Part shown: positions 1 to 8,853 of the stretch, piece after piece | Layout of the letters: each line of letters starts with the position of its first letter | How positions within the stretch are numbered: the first letter of the stretch is position 1 | Source: Dermacoccus nishinomiyaensis | GTDB lineage: Bacteria; Actinomycetota; Actinomycetes; Actinomycetales; Dermatophilaceae | DNA length: 64,000 bases | Direction of reading: 5' to 3' | NCBI RefSeq assembly: GCF_900447535.1 | Contig: NZ_UFXX01000001.1 | Location: 2,418,001-2,482,000 of the forward strand | The notes under the pieces: model-generated | The model's database searches: none | Seen by the model: only the letters and a program-made list of their open reading frames with translations | Told to the model about the DNA's origin: nothing | Made by a program: the position numbers and the translations under genes

Positions 1-570
1 GGAGGTGTCCGTCTTGGCGAACAGGGGGCACCAGCCCAGCACGTCCTGGATGACCTTGGCCACCGGGTCGAAGTACTGACCGACGGTGAACACGCCCCAC
101 AGGCCGTAGACGATGGACGGCACGGCCGCCAGCAGGTCGATGAGCGCAGCGCCCGGCTTCGCCAGCCACTTCGGCGCGTACTGCGTGAGGAACAGCGCGA
201 TGCACACGGCGAGCGGCACGGCGATGAGCATGGCGAGCACCGAGGAGGTGACCGTCACCCACAGCAGGCGGGCGATGCCGAAGTGCATCGGGCTCGAGTC
301 GACGTCCCAGTCCTGGGAGGTGAGGAAGTTCGAGTGGTCGTCCATGATGGCGGGAACCGCCTGGATGACGAGGAAGGCTCCGACGAGCGCGACGAGGACG
401 ACGACGAGGAGGCCCGCGCCGCGCGCGAGGCCACCGAAGATCATGTCGCCCCTGCGGCCCGTCGCTGCGCGGTCACCGGAGGGGGCGCGTTCGCCGGGGC
501 CCTCCCCGGGGGTGTGACCGTCGTCGGGGCCGGGTGCGTCGGCCACCGAGACGCCGGTGATTGAACTCAT
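1..570 (-). CDS. pstC: Phosphate ABC transporter permease PstC (partial, runs off left edge)
   Basis: Inner-membrane permease of the high-affinity phosphate importer PstSCAB. It is read on the minus strand from ATG at 570-568 to the window edge, so about 190 N-terminal residues are visible out of roughly 320-340 for the family. The cytoplasmic N-terminus is rich in Gly, Asp and Pro. A first hydrophobic helix (LLVVVLVALVGAFLVIQAV) follows, then the permease core with the phrase AVPSIVYGLWGVF, typical of PstC/PstA proteins. An AGGA Shine-Dalgarno lies 6-9 bases before the start. It follows pstS by 120 bp that contain a strong hairpin, so it is probably transcribed by read-through at a lower level. 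pstA and pstB are expected beyond the left edge. Confidence 0.95.
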   Translation of the reverse strand, partial: MSSITGVSVADAPGPDDGHTPGEGPGERAPSGDRAATGRRGDMIFGGLARGAGLLVVVLVALVGAFLVIQAVPAIMDDHSNFLTSQDWDVDSSPMHFGIARLLWVTVTSSVLAMLIAVPLAVCIALFLTQYAPKWLAKPGAALIDLLAAVPSIVYGLWGVFTVGQYFDPVAKVIQDVLGWCPLFAKTDTS

Positions 571-640
571 GAGGTTTCCTGCCTCTGCTCGAGCTGGTAC
601 GGGTGGAACGCGAGACTATGGACTCGCTCTGACGCGCAGA

Positions 641-676
641 CGGGGTGCTCGGGCGCCGAAGCGCCCGAGCACCCCG
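641..676 (-). terminator. Perfect 16-bp hairpin between pstS and pstC
   Basis: Arms 641-656 and 661-676 are exact reverse complements closing on a CGAA-type tetraloop. There is no long U tract. It sits between the pstS stop and pstC start in a co-directional operon, so it more likely acts as a partial terminator or 3'-end stabiliser that raises PstS over permease than as a full stop. Confidence 0.8.
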
Positions 677-690
677 TCAGGCGCTGTGCG

Positions 691-1842
691 TCACTGGATG
701 GCGTTGACGGCCGTCTTGACCTTGCCCTGGATGTCGGCCGGCAGCGGCGCGTAACCCTGGGATTCGAGGTTCTTCTGGATGTCGTCGCCGGCGAAGTAGG
801 TGAGGAACGACTTCACGGACTTGCCGATCTCGGCGTCCTTGTACTTCGAGCAGACGACCTCGTACGTGACGAGGACGATCGGGTAGGCGCCCGCTTCCTT
901 CGTCGCGTAGTCGAGCTTGAGGCGCAGGTCGTTGCCCGTGCCGTCGATCTTCGCGGCAGAGATGGCCTTGGACGCCGAGGCGCCGGTCAGCTCGACGGCG
1001 CCCGCGCCGTTGTCGATCTTCGCGACCTGCAGCTCGTTGTCCTTCGCGGCCGACCACTCGGCGTACGTGATGCCACCGTCGGTCGACTTCACGGACGAGG
1101 TCACGCCGGCCGTCTTGGCCTTGCCTTCGCCCTTGCCCGTCCACTTCTTGCCGGGCTCGGCCGTCCACTTGTCCTTCGCGGAGGCGGCGAGGTACTTCGT
1201 GAAGTTCTCCGTCGTGCCCGACTCGTCCGAGCGGAAGAAGACCTTGATGTCCTTGGCCGGCAGGGTGACGCCCTTGTTGACCGCGGCGATCGCCGGGTCG
1301 TTCCACTTCGTGATCTTGCCGTTGAAGATGTCGGCGAGGACGGCCGGCGTCAGCGTGATCGGGTCCTTGACGTCCTTCAGGTTGTACGAGACGGCGATCG
1401 GGCCGGTCACCATCGGGATGTTCCAGGCCTCGGAACCGCAGGCCGTCTTGGCCTCGTCGGTCTCGATCTTGCCGTCCTTCGGCTTCGTCTTGAGCGCGGA
1501 GTCAGAGCCGGCGAAGTTGACCTGGCCGGCGATGAACTGCTTGATGCCGTTGCCGGAACCGGTCGCGTTGTAAGTGACGTTGTTGTCGCAGGTCTTGCCG
1601 TACTTCTCGATGGCGTCCTGGATCGCGTTGTCCTGGGCGGAGGAACCCTCGGCCTTCAGGTCCTTCTTGCCGCAGTCGGCCGAACCCGAGTCGCCGCCGG
1701 ACTTGGCGGCGTCCGTCGCGCTGGAGCCTGCGGACTTGGCGCCGTCGGTGGCGGAGTCGGACGACTCGCTGCCACAGGCGGACAGGGCAAGGGCGCCGGC
1801 CAGCGCGACGCCGGAGATGCGGGCGATGCTCGTGATCTTCAC
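691..1842 (-). CDS. pstS: Phosphate-binding lipoprotein PstS
   Basis: Extracellular substrate-binding lipoprotein of the Pst phosphate importer, 383 residues from a GTG start. I chose 1842 rather than the upstream ATG because the signal peptide then begins MKITSIARISG, with lipobox LSAC (Cys23), and because AGAGG lies about 10 bases upstream. A Ser/Gly/Ala/Asp-rich linker (residues ~25-60) precedes the binding domain, which has family phrases such as GSGNGIKQF, FAGSDSAL and RSDESGTTENF, the phosphate-contact segments. A PHO box lies 88-109 bp upstream of the start. It heads the pst operon, with pstC downstream after a hairpin. The neighbouring ppk and mutT1 genes are also linked to phosphate metabolism. 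Confidence 0.97.
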   Translation of the reverse strand: MKITSIARISGVALAGALALSACGSESSDSATDGAKSAGSSATDAAKSGGDSGSADCGKKDLKAEGSSAQDNAIQDAIEKYGKTCDNNVTYNATGSGNGIKQFIAGQVNFAGSDSALKTKPKDGKIETDEAKTACGSEAWNIPMVTGPIAVSYNLKDVKDPITLTPAVLADIFNGKITKWNDPAIAAVNKGVTLPAKDIKVFFRSDESGTTENFTKYLAASAKDKWTAEPGKKWTGKGEGKAKTAGVTSSVKSTDGGITYAEWSAAKDNELQVAKIDNGAGAVELTGASASKAISAAKIDGTGNDLRLKLDYATKEAGAYPIVLVTYEVVCSKYKDAEIGKSVKSFLTYFAGDDIQKNLESQGYAPLPADIQGKVKTAVNAIQ

Positions 1843-1896
1843 GGGATACAGACCTCTCGTCACAAAGTATTTCCGGGCACGTGCCTGGACGCTTGG

Positions 1897-1951
1897 AACC
1901 TAGGTCGTTCACGTGTCGCGAATCCCCCTTCGAGGTAAACGTTGAGTGAAC
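1897..1951 (-). promoter_or_regulatory. pstS promoter with PHO box (RegX3/PhoP-type operator)
   Basis: On the minus strand 1951-1930 reads GTTCACTCAAC then GTTTACCTCGA, two 11-bp direct repeat units with the GTTCAC core known from actinobacterial PHO boxes. A TAGGTT -10 hexamer lies at 1902-1897, so the box covers about -40 to -60 and there is no good -35. That arrangement is typical of activator-dependent promoters. RegX3 encoded at 22.8 kb is the likely activator (inference). Confidence 0.8.
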
Positions 1952-2010
1952 GCAGTCTGAGGGGTGTGAGAGGCCTTGGGCAGTGGGAGATTGCCGGTCG
2001 GAATCGGTGC

Positions 2011-2970
2011 TCAGCGTTCCCGGGGTGGGGTGCGCAACCGCTCCACCGAGACGATCCGCGCCTCCTGGCCGCCACCGAGGACCTGGCAGACGAGCACCTC
2101 GCCCTTGTCCATCCCGTGCGCCTTGATGTGGTCGAGGCAGCGACGCGTCGCCGACCCGGTCGACGCGAGTGCGGACAACCCCGCCACGAGATCGGGGATG
2201 AGGGGGCGGTGAGTGCACAACGCCGTCGCATCGGCGCGCTCGAGGGCGCGCGTCAACTGGCGGGCGGCCTTCTCAGGACGAGCGGCGAAGGTCTCCTCCG
2301 ACAGCGCGCTCCTCGTCTGCAACCGCGTCCCGCTCGCGGACGTGAACGGCTTGACCGTCTGCACGCACCGCGTCGACGACGACGACACGACGCGCTCAGG
2401 AGCCCACGCCCCGAGGACGGGGACGAGCGCAGCGGCCCGTGCGCGGCCGCGCTCGCTCAGCGGGCGGCGGGCGTCGTCGTCACCCCGATACGCGGCGCGC
2501 GCCTGGGCGTGGGCGTGACGCACGAGCAGCAGCGGCCACGTCTCGAGGCGGCCGTCACGCTCGGCTTCGAGCAGGGCGTCGAGGGGGATGCGGTCGCGTG
2601 CGTAGGTGAGCGTTCGTCGAGCCGTCTCGACGTCGAGCCAGCGCACCTCGTCGACCTCGTGCTCGAGCACTCCGCTGCCGCCGACGACCTGGGCGGCCCA
2701 GTACCGGACGAGCTTCGTCGCGCCGTTGTCGAGGCCGTAGACGAGCTCGGGCAGGGGGATGCCGAGACGCACCTGCAGCCCCGTCTCCTCGAGCACCTCA
2801 CGCGCAGCGGCCTGAGCGAACGTCTCACCGGGGTCGAGCTTGCCCTTCGGCCACGACCAGTCGTCATAGCGCGAACGATGAACGAGCGCCACCTCGATGC
2901 GGCTGCGGCGGCGGCGCCACACGAGCGCCCCGGCAGCAGGCACCAGCTCGGGGTTCCTGCCGCGCGTCAC
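2011..2970 (-). CDS. mutT1: MutT1-like NUDIX hydrolase fused to a histidine phosphatase domain
   Basis: Predicted housecleaning hydrolase of 8-oxo-guanine nucleotides and diadenosine polyphosphates, as described for mycobacterial MutT1. It has 319 residues from GTG 2970, which overlaps the ppk stop codon (GTGA), so it is translationally coupled to ppk as in mycobacteria. The N-terminal NUDIX domain carries a full NUDIX box at residues ~43-65 (GKLDPGE then REVLEETGL). The C-terminal phosphoglycerate-mutase-like domain starts at LLLVRHAHA (~148), where the usual RHG reads RHA, and a second catalytic-type His lies in CTHRPL. A longer upstream reading frame exists but would run inside ppk. It is the last gene of mshD-ppk-mutT1 before the pst promoter. 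Confidence 0.93.
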   Translation of the reverse strand: MTRGRNPELVPAAGALVWRRRRSRIEVALVHRSRYDDWSWPKGKLDPGETFAQAAAREVLEETGLQVRLGIPLPELVYGLDNGATKLVRYWAAQVVGGSGVLEHEVDEVRWLDVETARRTLTYARDRIPLDALLEAERDGRLETWPLLLVRHAHAQARAAYRGDDDARRPLSERGRARAAALVPVLGAWAPERVVSSSSTRCVQTVKPFTSASGTRLQTRSALSEETFAARPEKAARQLTRALERADATALCTHRPLIPDLVAGLSALASTGSATRRCLDHIKAHGMDKGEVLVCQVLGGGQEARIVSVERLRTPPRER

Positions 2971-5279
2971 CGCCGGCGGGCCTTGCGACGACGCTTCGAG
3001 TACGCCTCGATCAGATCGGCCTGGTAGTCGTTCTTCGGCGCGCCGTCGGGCGTGAGGTTCTCCCGGATCCAGCGGCCCTCGGCGTCGAGACGCCACGACG
3101 AGGTCTGCGGGCTCATGCCGGTGGCGACGAGGTCGACGACCGTCGCGACCTGGCGCTCGTCCGTAAGCCGCACGAGCGCTTCGACGCGGCGGTCGAGGTT
3201 GCGGTGCATCATGTCGGCGCTGCCGATGTAGGCGATCGGCTCCTGGCCCTCGACGTCGAAGACGAACACACGGCTGTGCTCGAGGAAGCGCCCGAGGATC
3301 GAGCGCACCTCGATGTTCTCGCTCAGTCCGGGTACGCCCGGACGCAGCGCGGAGATGCCGCGCACGAGAACGTTGACCTTCACCCCGGCCTGCGAGGCGC
3401 GGTAGCAGGCGTCGATGATCTGCTCGTCGACGATAGAGTTGACCTTGAATGACACGCTCGAGGCCTTGCCGGCCCTGGCCGCCTCGATGCACCGGTCGAT
3501 CTGCTCGATCAAGCCGGAACGCACCGAACGCGGCGCCACGAGAAGGCGCTTGAACTTGGCGCGCGGCGCCATGCCCGACAGCTGGTTGAACAGCCGGCCC
3601 AGGTCCTCGCCCACATCGGGGTCAGTCGTGAGCAGCCCGAGGTCCTCGTAGAGACGAGCCGTCTTGGGGTTGTAGTTGCCGGTGCCGACGTGGCAGTAGC
3701 GGCGGATGCCGTCGCCCTCATGCCGCACGACGAGGCACAGCTTCGCATGCGTCTTGAGCCCGACCATGCCGTAGACGACGTGCACGCCCGCGCGCTCGAG
3801 CTTGCGCGCCCACGTGATGTTGTTCTCCTCGTCGAAGCGCGCCTTGATCTCGACGACGGCGAGCACCTGCTTGCCGGCCTGCGCTGCGTCGATGAGTGCC
3901 GAGATGATCGGCGAGTTGCCGCTCGTGCGGTACAGCGTCTGCTTGATGGCGAGCACGTCTGGGTCGGCTGCGGCCTGCTCGACGAACGCCTGCACCGACG
4001 TCGAGAACGAGTCGTAGGGGTGGTGCAGCAGGATGTCGCTCGAACGCATCGCGCCGAGGACGTCGGGGGCCTCGGAGCGCTCGACCGGCGCGAGCAGCGG
4101 GTGGGTCTTCGGCATGAACCGTGGCCACTGCAGCTCGCTGCGGTCGAGATCGGCGATGTCACCGAGGCCGCGCAGGTCGAGCGGCTCGGGCAGGCGGAAG
4201 ACCTCGTCGTCGCTGACGCCCAGCTCACGCGTCAGCAGGTCGAGGACGTGATCGTCCATGTCGTCGGCGACCTCGAGACGCACCGCCGCGCCGAAACGGC
4301 GTCGCGTCAGCTCCTTCTCGAGGGCGGTGAGCAGGTTCTCGGCGTCGTCCTCCTCGACCTCGAGATCCTCGTTGCGCGTGACGCGGAAGGTGAATTGCTC
4401 GTGCACCTCCATGCCGGGGAACAGCACGTCGAGATGCTCGGCGATGACGTCCTCGAGGGTGACGAAGCGCGCGTCGTACAGCGGGTCCTCGCCTTCGCCC
4501 GTCGGCAGCTTGACCATGCGTGGCAGCAACGGCGGCACCTTCACGCGAGCGAAGTGCTCGCGGCCCGTCTTGGGGTCGATGAGCAGCACCGCGAGGTTGA
4601 CCGACAGGCCCGAGATGTACGGGAAAGGATGCGCCGGGTCGACGGCCAGCGGGGTGAGGACGGGGTAGACCTGCGCCTCGAAGTAGGTGCCCAGGTAGTC
4701 ACGGTCCGCGTCCGTCAGCTGCGAGAGCTTGAGCAGGCGGATGCCCTCATCCTCCAGGGCCGGGCGGACCTGGCGCTGGAAGATGCCGGCGTGCAGATCC
4801 ATGAGGTCGTGCGAGGCGCGCGTCAGGTCGTCGAGCAGCTCGCGCGGTTCGAGACCGGACGCCGAGCGCACCGCGAGGCCGGCGGCGATGCGGCGCTTGA
4901 GGCCCGCCACACGCACCATGAAGAACTCGTCGAGGTTCGACGAGAAGATCGACAGGAAGCGGGCGCGCTCGAGCAGCGGCACGTTCGGGTCGGTCGACAG
5001 CTGCAGGACACGCTCGTTGAACTGCAGCCACGACATCTCGCGGTCGAGGAAACGGTCTGCGGGCAGCTCCGGCTCGTCAGCAGAGGCGGTCTTCGTCGAC
5101 TTCGCCTTCTCCGTCGTGGCCGCCGAGCGCGCGACGTTGCGTGGACGAGAGGCCGCGCGTGGCTTGAACCGGGCGACGGCCGTCGACGGAGACGAGGGAG
5201 TAGTCTCGGGCGGCGAGTCGTCGGCGCGGCCCGCATCCTGCGGTTCCTTGGAGGCGGCGGTCTTGGGCGCAGTGCTCAT
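2967..5279 (-). CDS. ppk: Polyphosphate kinase 1
   Basis: Reversibly makes polyphosphate from ATP. It has 770 residues, slightly longer than most PPK1 proteins because of a ~75-residue Ala/Thr/Lys/Pro-rich disordered N-terminus; the conserved part begins at [17 protein letters not shown]. The C-terminal half has the two phospholipase-D-like motifs of PPK1: the autophosphorylated His region [13 protein letters not shown] with [13 protein letters not shown], and [14 protein letters not shown] near the end. The start at 5279 has only a weak Shine-Dalgarno and lies 10 bp after mshD, so it is probably co-transcribed with it. A stop-start overlap couples it to mutT1. Its place next to the pst genes suggests that phosphate uptake and storage are genetically linked here. 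Confidence 0.97.
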   Translation of the reverse strand: MSTAPKTAASKEPQDAGRADDSPPETTPSSPSTAVARFKPRAASRPRNVARSAATTEKAKSTKTASADEPELPADRFLDREMSWLQFNERVLQLSTDPNVPLLERARFLSIFSSNLDEFFMVRVAGLKRRIAAGLAVRSASGLEPRELLDDLTRASHDLMDLHAGIFQRQVRPALEDEGIRLLKLSQLTDADRDYLGTYFEAQVYPVLTPLAVDPAHPFPYISGLSVNLAVLLIDPKTGREHFARVKVPPLLPRMVKLPTGEGEDPLYDARFVTLEDVIAEHLDVLFPGMEVHEQFTFRVTRNEDLEVEEDDAENLLTALEKELTRRRFGAAVRLEVADDMDDHVLDLLTRELGVSDDEVFRLPEPLDLRGLGDIADLDRSELQWPRFMPKTHPLLAPVERSEAPDVLGAMRSSDILLHHPYDSFSTSVQAFVEQAAADPDVLAIKQTLYRTSGNSPIISALIDAAQAGKQVLAVVEIKARFDEENNITWARKLERAGVHVVYGMVGLKTHAKLCLVVRHEGDGIRRYCHVGTGNYNPKTARLYEDLGLLTTDPDVGEDLGRLFNQLSGMAPRAKFKRLLVAPRSVRSGLIEQIDRCIEAARAGKASSVSFKVNSIVDEQIIDACYRASQAGVKVNVLVRGISALRPGVPGLSENIEVRSILGRFLEHSRVFVFDVEGQEPIAYIGSADMMHRNLDRRVEALVRLTDERQVATVVDLVATGMSPQTSSWRLDAEGRWIRENLTPDGAPKNDYQADLIEAYSKRRRKARRR

Positions 5280-5289
5280 GGCTCTATCT

Positions 5290-6210
5290 TCACATCGCCC
5301 GGGCAGGCGTGTGGACGTACATCACGTCGTGAGCAGCACGGACGAACCCACGCCGCGTGTAGGTGGCCTTGGCCGGTTCGTTGTCGCCCTCGACGTAGAG
5401 CTCGACGCTGCTCGCCCCCGCGTCACGCAGGTGAGCCAGGCCGAGGGCAGTGAGCGGCCCGGCGATGCCTCGTCCTTGCCACTCGGGTGCGACCGCGACG
5501 ACGTACACCTCGCCGGCCTCGTCGCCCGGCTCGTGCTTCGTCCAGTGCGAGGCGACGAGCTCTCCGCTCGCCTCGTCCCGCACGAGGATCAGACCCGCCG
5601 GGTCGAACCACTCCTGCGCCTCGCGCTCGCGGAAGTCGGCGAGCGTCATACGCCCCTGTTCGGGGTGATGCGCGAAGGCGCGCGCGTTGAGATCGACCCA
5701 GGCCTGCGCCTCGCGCTCGCTGCCGTCGTAACCGCGCGCGACCAGACCCGCGGGGAGTGCGACGTCGAACGTCTCGTCGGCGGTGAGCGGACGCGTCATG
5801 CGCCACAGCTCGCGCGCCTTGCGCGCACCGAGGCTCGCAGCGAACGCCTGGGCAGCGGGCAGATCGCCGTGGGCCCAAAGGCGTACGGGCGTCGCAGTAT
5901 CGCTCCTGGACTCGTCCAGGGCCACGAGCAGAGCCCGTGCGACACCCGCGCGGCGGGCGTCGGGCGCCGTCACGAGATCGCATCCGCTTGCATCTGACTG
6001 CGCGTCGACGAGCACGCCGACCGGTGAGCCCTCCCGGGAGGCGACGAGGACGCGGGCCGGTGGCGCGAGGCGCTCCAGCGCGAACAGCGACTCCTCGTTG
6101 AGGGCAGCCACACCGTCGCTCTTCGCCGCGGAGCGCGCGAGCGCCAGCACGGCGTCGACCTCGTCGGGGCGGGCCGGGTGGACGTCGAGGTTCTGTGCGT
6201 CGATCTTCAT
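5290..6210 (-). CDS. mshD: Mycothiol synthase MshD (tandem GNAT acetyltransferase)
   Basis: Catalyses the last mycothiol step, acetyl-CoA-dependent acetylation of Cys-GlcN-Ins. It has 306 residues, usual for the family, as two GNAT folds (about 1-145 and 150-306). The C-terminal active domain has the acetyl-CoA loop [14 protein letters not shown] followed by the characteristic [18 protein letters not shown]. The ATG at 6210 was chosen over an upstream in-frame start because a TAGCGT -10 hexamer ends 7 bases before it, giving a leaderless transcript. It lies next to a GlnR-type regulator, as in mycobacteria. With mshA in the same window and mscR using the product, it shows that this organism makes mycothiol. 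Confidence 0.95.
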   Translation of the reverse strand: MKIDAQNLDVHPARPDEVDAVLALARSAAKSDGVAALNEESLFALERLAPPARVLVASREGSPVGVLVDAQSDASGCDLVTAPDARRAGVARALLVALDESRSDTATPVRLWAHGDLPAAQAFAASLGARKARELWRMTRPLTADETFDVALPAGLVARGYDGSEREAQAWVDLNARAFAHHPEQGRMTLADFREREAQEWFDPAGLILVRDEASGELVASHWTKHEPGDEAGEVYVVAVAPEWQGRGIAGPLTALGLAHLRDAGASSVELYVEGDNEPAKATYTRRGFVRAAHDVMYVHTPARAM

Positions 6211-6217
6211 GGCGTTC

Positions 6218-6223
6218 ACGCTA
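6218..6223 (-). promoter_or_regulatory. -10 hexamer of mshD (leaderless)
   Basis: TAGCGT on the minus strand, 7 bases before the mshD ATG. Confidence 0.6.
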
Positions 6224-6313
6224 GCGCGCACGGGTGACAACCGCGGAACGACGGGAGATGCAGAAGCCAAGATCGCGCCGGGAGCGCTGCTCGCGTCGGC
6301 CCGCACGGAAGCG

Positions 6314-6997
6314 TCACGCGCCGTTCACGCCACCATCGACGAAGCGGTACCCGACGTTGCGGACCGTGCCGATCGACGTCTCGTGCTCGGCTCCGAGCTT
6401 GGCCCGCAACCGTCGCACGTGGACGTCGACGGTACGCGTGCCGCCGTAGTAGTCGTAGCCCCAGACCTCTTGCAGCAGCTGCGCGCGGGTGAAGACCCGC
6501 CCCGGGTGCTGCGCGAGGTGCTTGAGCAGCTCGAACTCCTTGTAGGTGAGGTCGAGCGACCGCCCACGCACCCGCGCCGAGTACGACTCCTCGTCGATGA
6601 CGAGGTCGCCGGCGGTGATCTGCGTGTTCGCCTCGTCGGGCTGCGAACCGGCGCGGGCCAGAGCCAGACGGATGCGGGCGTCGACCTCGGCGGGGCCCGC
6701 GACATCGAGGACCACGTCGCTGATCAACCACTCGGGGGTCAGTGCGACGAGGCCGCCCTCGGTGAAGATGGCGAGGACGGGCGTACCCGGCCACGCGGCC
6801 TCGACCATGCGGGTGACGCCGCGCATCGCGACGAGGTCGGTGCGCGCGTCGACGATGACGACGTCGGCGTCGAGCGGAGCGGCGAGCCGCTCCGGGTCGG
6901 GCGTGCTCACGCGCACCCGGTGGCTCAGCAGCCCCAGAGCAGGAAGCACCTCGACGCTCGCGCCGCGAGCCGTCGTCAGAAGCAGGAGGTGCGCCAC
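6314..6997 (-). CDS. glnR: GlnR-type OmpR-family winged-helix regulator
   Basis: Atypical OmpR-like response regulator, probably the actinobacterial nitrogen regulator GlnR. It has 227 residues from GTG 6997, supported by a TAGTCT -10 hexamer 6 bases upstream. The receiver-like N-terminus (1-~115) keeps an Asp in VIVDARTDL but lacks the usual acidic cluster after the first strand, as GlnR proteins do. The C-terminal winged helix (~130-222) shows [20 protein letters not shown] and [13 protein letters not shown]. No histidine kinase lies nearby. Assignment to GlnR rests on this domain pattern and on adjacency to mshD, which matches the mycobacterial order; an orphan regulator of other function cannot be excluded. 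Confidence 0.85.
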   Translation of the reverse strand: MAHLLLLTTARGASVEVLPALGLLSHRVRVSTPDPERLAAPLDADVVIVDARTDLVAMRGVTRMVEAAWPGTPVLAIFTEGGLVALTPEWLISDVVLDVAGPAEVDARIRLALARAGSQPDEANTQITAGDLVIDEESYSARVRGRSLDLTYKEFELLKHLAQHPGRVFTRAQLLQEVWGYDYYGGTRTVDVHVRRLRAKLGAEHETSIGTVRNVGYRFVDGGVNGA

Positions 6998-7003
6998 GCG
7001 TCA

Positions 7004-7009
7004 AGACTA
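7004..7009 (-). promoter_or_regulatory. -10 hexamer of glnR (leaderless)
   Basis: TAGTCT on the minus strand, 6 bases before the glnR GTG. Confidence 0.6.
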
Positions 7010-7059
7010 CGGTTAGCGTGGAGAGGCTGCCGGAGCATGGTCGAAGGATGGAACATCGG

Positions 7060-7350
7060 ATGACGACAGACGTAGACGCTCGCCCGAATGTGCGGGTGCG
7101 CTACTGGGCGGGTGCGGCGCAGGCCGCCGGGTGCGACGAGGAGAACCTGCCGCTCGCGGTGGGTGAGGCGCGCCAGAACCCCGAGCTCACCGGCCGCGAC
7201 GTACGCGCGCTCATCATGCGGGCCCACCCCGACATCGAGGCCGTGCTCGCACGCTGCAGCCTGCTGCACGGCGGCCGTCGCCTCGCCGATGACGCCTCGT
7301 TCGAGCCGTCAGACGTCGTCGAGGTGCTGCCCCCGTTCGTCGGGGGATGA
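7060..7350 (+). CDS. ThiS/MoaD-like small sulfur-carrier protein
   Basis: Beta-grasp (ubiquitin-like) protein of about 96 residues ending in VLPPFVGG. The C-terminal Gly-Gly is where MoaD, ThiS and CysO proteins become thiocarboxylated. The sequence begins VRVRYWAGAAQAAG and contains the LHGGRRL turn and the SDVVEVLPPF strand of the family. Starts at 7018 (GTG) and 7048 (ATG) are also in frame and no Shine-Dalgarno decides clearly. No activating enzyme or partner enzyme lies beside it, so the pathway (molybdopterin, thiamine or cysteine) cannot be told from context; the mod molybdate importer is 45 kb away. It is divergent from glnR. Confidence 0.8.
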   Translation: MTTDVDARPNVRVRYWAGAAQAAGCDEENLPLAVGEARQNPELTGRDVRALIMRAHPDIEAVLARCSLLHGGRRLADDASFEPSDVVEVLPPFVGG

Positions 7351-7396
7351 GCCGTCAGGGGATGAGCACCGGCGCGCGGGATGCGAGGATGGGCGC

Positions 7397-8155
7397 GTGA
7401 CCTCCGCCAAACCACCGACGCCGTCGATGCGCGCCTCCGGCGCGTGCGCCGGAGCTGTTGCGTCCGCCGCGATCTGCGCGGCGTCCTTCGCGCCGGTGAC
7501 GCTGATCGCGCTCGTCTTCGTGGTACTCGGGTGTGGGCTCGCTTGTGGGTGGCCACGCCTCGTCGATCTGCCGAGCCCGCGCGGTACCTCGTCGGTGCTC
7601 GTGGGCACCGCCGCCGCCCTGGCCGTCACGATGCTCGCCAGCGATGTCGGAGACCGCACGCGGTGGGCCGGTGCCGTCCTGTGTGTCGGTCTCATCGCGA
7701 GCTTCCTGCACCAACTGCTGCGCCAGGACGGGCGTCCGCGCCTCGTCATGACGCTCGCCGGGACGGCGCTCGGCCTCGGCGTGCTCGGGGCCGGCGCCTA
7801 CTTCATCGATGCCGCCGACTCGTCGCAGACGCGTCACCTCATGCTCGCCACAGGCCTCGCGACGCTCGTCGGCAGCGTCCTCGACGGCGTGGCGGGGGCG
7901 ACGTCACGGCGCCTCGAACTGGGTGCGGCGCAGTGCGTGCTCGGCGCGATCGCCGGGTGCGGCGCCGTCATCGCGGGCGCATCGGTCGCGTCGGCCGCCC
8001 TGGCTGGTGGCGCGGCGGGCCTGTTGTCGTGGGCGTGCCTGCGTACGACGGTGACGCTTGCGACGTCCGCCCACACGCGGGCGCAGCTCGCCGCGGGGTG
8101 TGCGTGCGTCCTCGTCTGTGGCCTCGTGCCCGTCGCGGTGGCGCGTCTCGTCTGA
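7397..8155 (+). CDS. Hypothetical multi-pass membrane protein
   Basis: Not recognised as a named family. It has 252 residues from GTG 7397, with GAGGA about 8 bases upstream. Nearly the whole protein is hydrophobic, with about seven or eight predicted transmembrane segments, short loops (for example PRLVDLPSPRG and RQDGRPRL) and many Cys and Gly residues in the membrane parts. The pattern resembles small actinobacterial integral membrane proteins of unknown role. It lies 46 bp after the ThiS-like gene and may be co-transcribed with it. A 9-bp GC-rich hairpin follows in the gap to the convergent nitrobindin-like gene. Confidence 0.8.
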   Translation: MTSAKPPTPSMRASGACAGAVASAAICAASFAPVTLIALVFVVLGCGLACGWPRLVDLPSPRGTSSVLVGTAAALAVTMLASDVGDRTRWAGAVLCVGLIASFLHQLLRQDGRPRLVMTLAGTALGLGVLGAGAYFIDAADSSQTRHLMLATGLATLVGSVLDGVAGATSRRLELGAAQCVLGAIAGCGAVIAGASVASAALAGGAAGLLSWACLRTTVTLATSAHTRAQLAAGCACVLVCGLVPVAVARLV

Positions 8156-8226
8156 GCGCCCGCAAGCCCGGTTGTCCGCACCAGGTCGTCGGCACGATTG
8201 CCGCTCGAACCACCACGGACGCCGAT

Positions 8227-8258
8227 GGGCGCCGCACCCGGTGAGGGAGGCGGCGCCC
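8227..8258. terminator. Hairpin between convergent genes
   Basis: Arms 8227-8235 and 8250-8258 form a 9-bp GC-only stem with a 14-base loop, between the ends of the membrane-protein gene and the nitrobindin-like gene. There is no U tract, so factor-independent termination is only moderately likely. Confidence 0.5.
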
Positions 8259-8287
8259 ACCGGCGCGTCAGGCAGGAGCGCAGAACG

Positions 8288-8785
8288 TCAGTCGACGCGC
8301 TTGAGCTCGGCCGAGGCGTAGCTCTGCAGCGGTTTGCCGTTGAGCGCCGCGTCGTAGGCCCACATGAGGTTGGAGTTGACGTAGCCGAGCATGCGCGCGC
8401 CGGCCGTGTACTCGGGCGCCTGCGGCGAGCGGATGACGCCGTCGGTGCGCAGTTCGATCTTCGCGGGGGAGGTGTTGCCGTAGTACATCTCCACGATGCC
8501 GCTCGGGTGCGTCACCATGAACTCGACCTCGTTGTTCTCCAGCGGGCGCCAGTAGCCGAACTCCGTGTCGATGGTGTCCGTCTTGTTGCCCTGCTCGTCG
8601 AGCTTCCACATGCGCGAGTGCCACTCGAGGAAGGGGCGCTCGTCGTGGCTGACGACGAGTTCCTGGCCGAAGTTGGCCGACTCCATGCCGGGGTAGCCGA
8701 TGACACCGGCGCCCTCCCAGCGGCCGACGAGCCAGGCGAGGGGGGCGAGTTCGATGGGCATGTTGACATCAAGTTCGAAAGGCAC
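8288..8785 (-). CDS. Nitrobindin-like beta-barrel (FABP/DUF1794 family), likely without heme His
   Basis: Ten-stranded beta-barrel of the nitrobindin family, 165 residues, the usual bacterial length. The N-terminal signature is present (LVGRWEGAGVIGYPG, family pattern GxWxGxG). In heme-binding members a His near the C-terminus, in a segment like PLxxHLxAxLxR, binds the iron; here the segment reads PLQSYASAELKR, with Tyr at that place. By family knowledge such members may not bind heme normally, so NO or peroxynitrite chemistry should not be assumed. The GTG start is supported by a TAACCT hexamer 6 bases upstream. The gene is convergent with the upstream membrane-protein gene. Confidence 0.9.
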   Translation of the reverse strand: MPFELDVNMPIELAPLAWLVGRWEGAGVIGYPGMESANFGQELVVSHDERPFLEWHSRMWKLDEQGNKTDTIDTEFGYWRPLENNEVEFMVTHPSGIVEMYYGNTSPAKIELRTDGVIRSPQAPEYTAGARMLGYVNSNLMWAYDAALNGKPLQSYASAELKRVD

Positions 8786-8791
8786 GGCACC

Positions 8792-8797
8792 AGGTTA
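8792..8797 (-). promoter_or_regulatory. -10 hexamer of the nitrobindin-like gene (leaderless)
   Basis: TAACCT on the minus strand, 6 bases before the GTG start. Confidence 0.6.
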
Positions 8798-8853
8798 TCC
8801 GGTGACGTGCCTCTCGATCGAGCCGCGCGCAGGGGCTTTCCGCGTCCTGGGCC

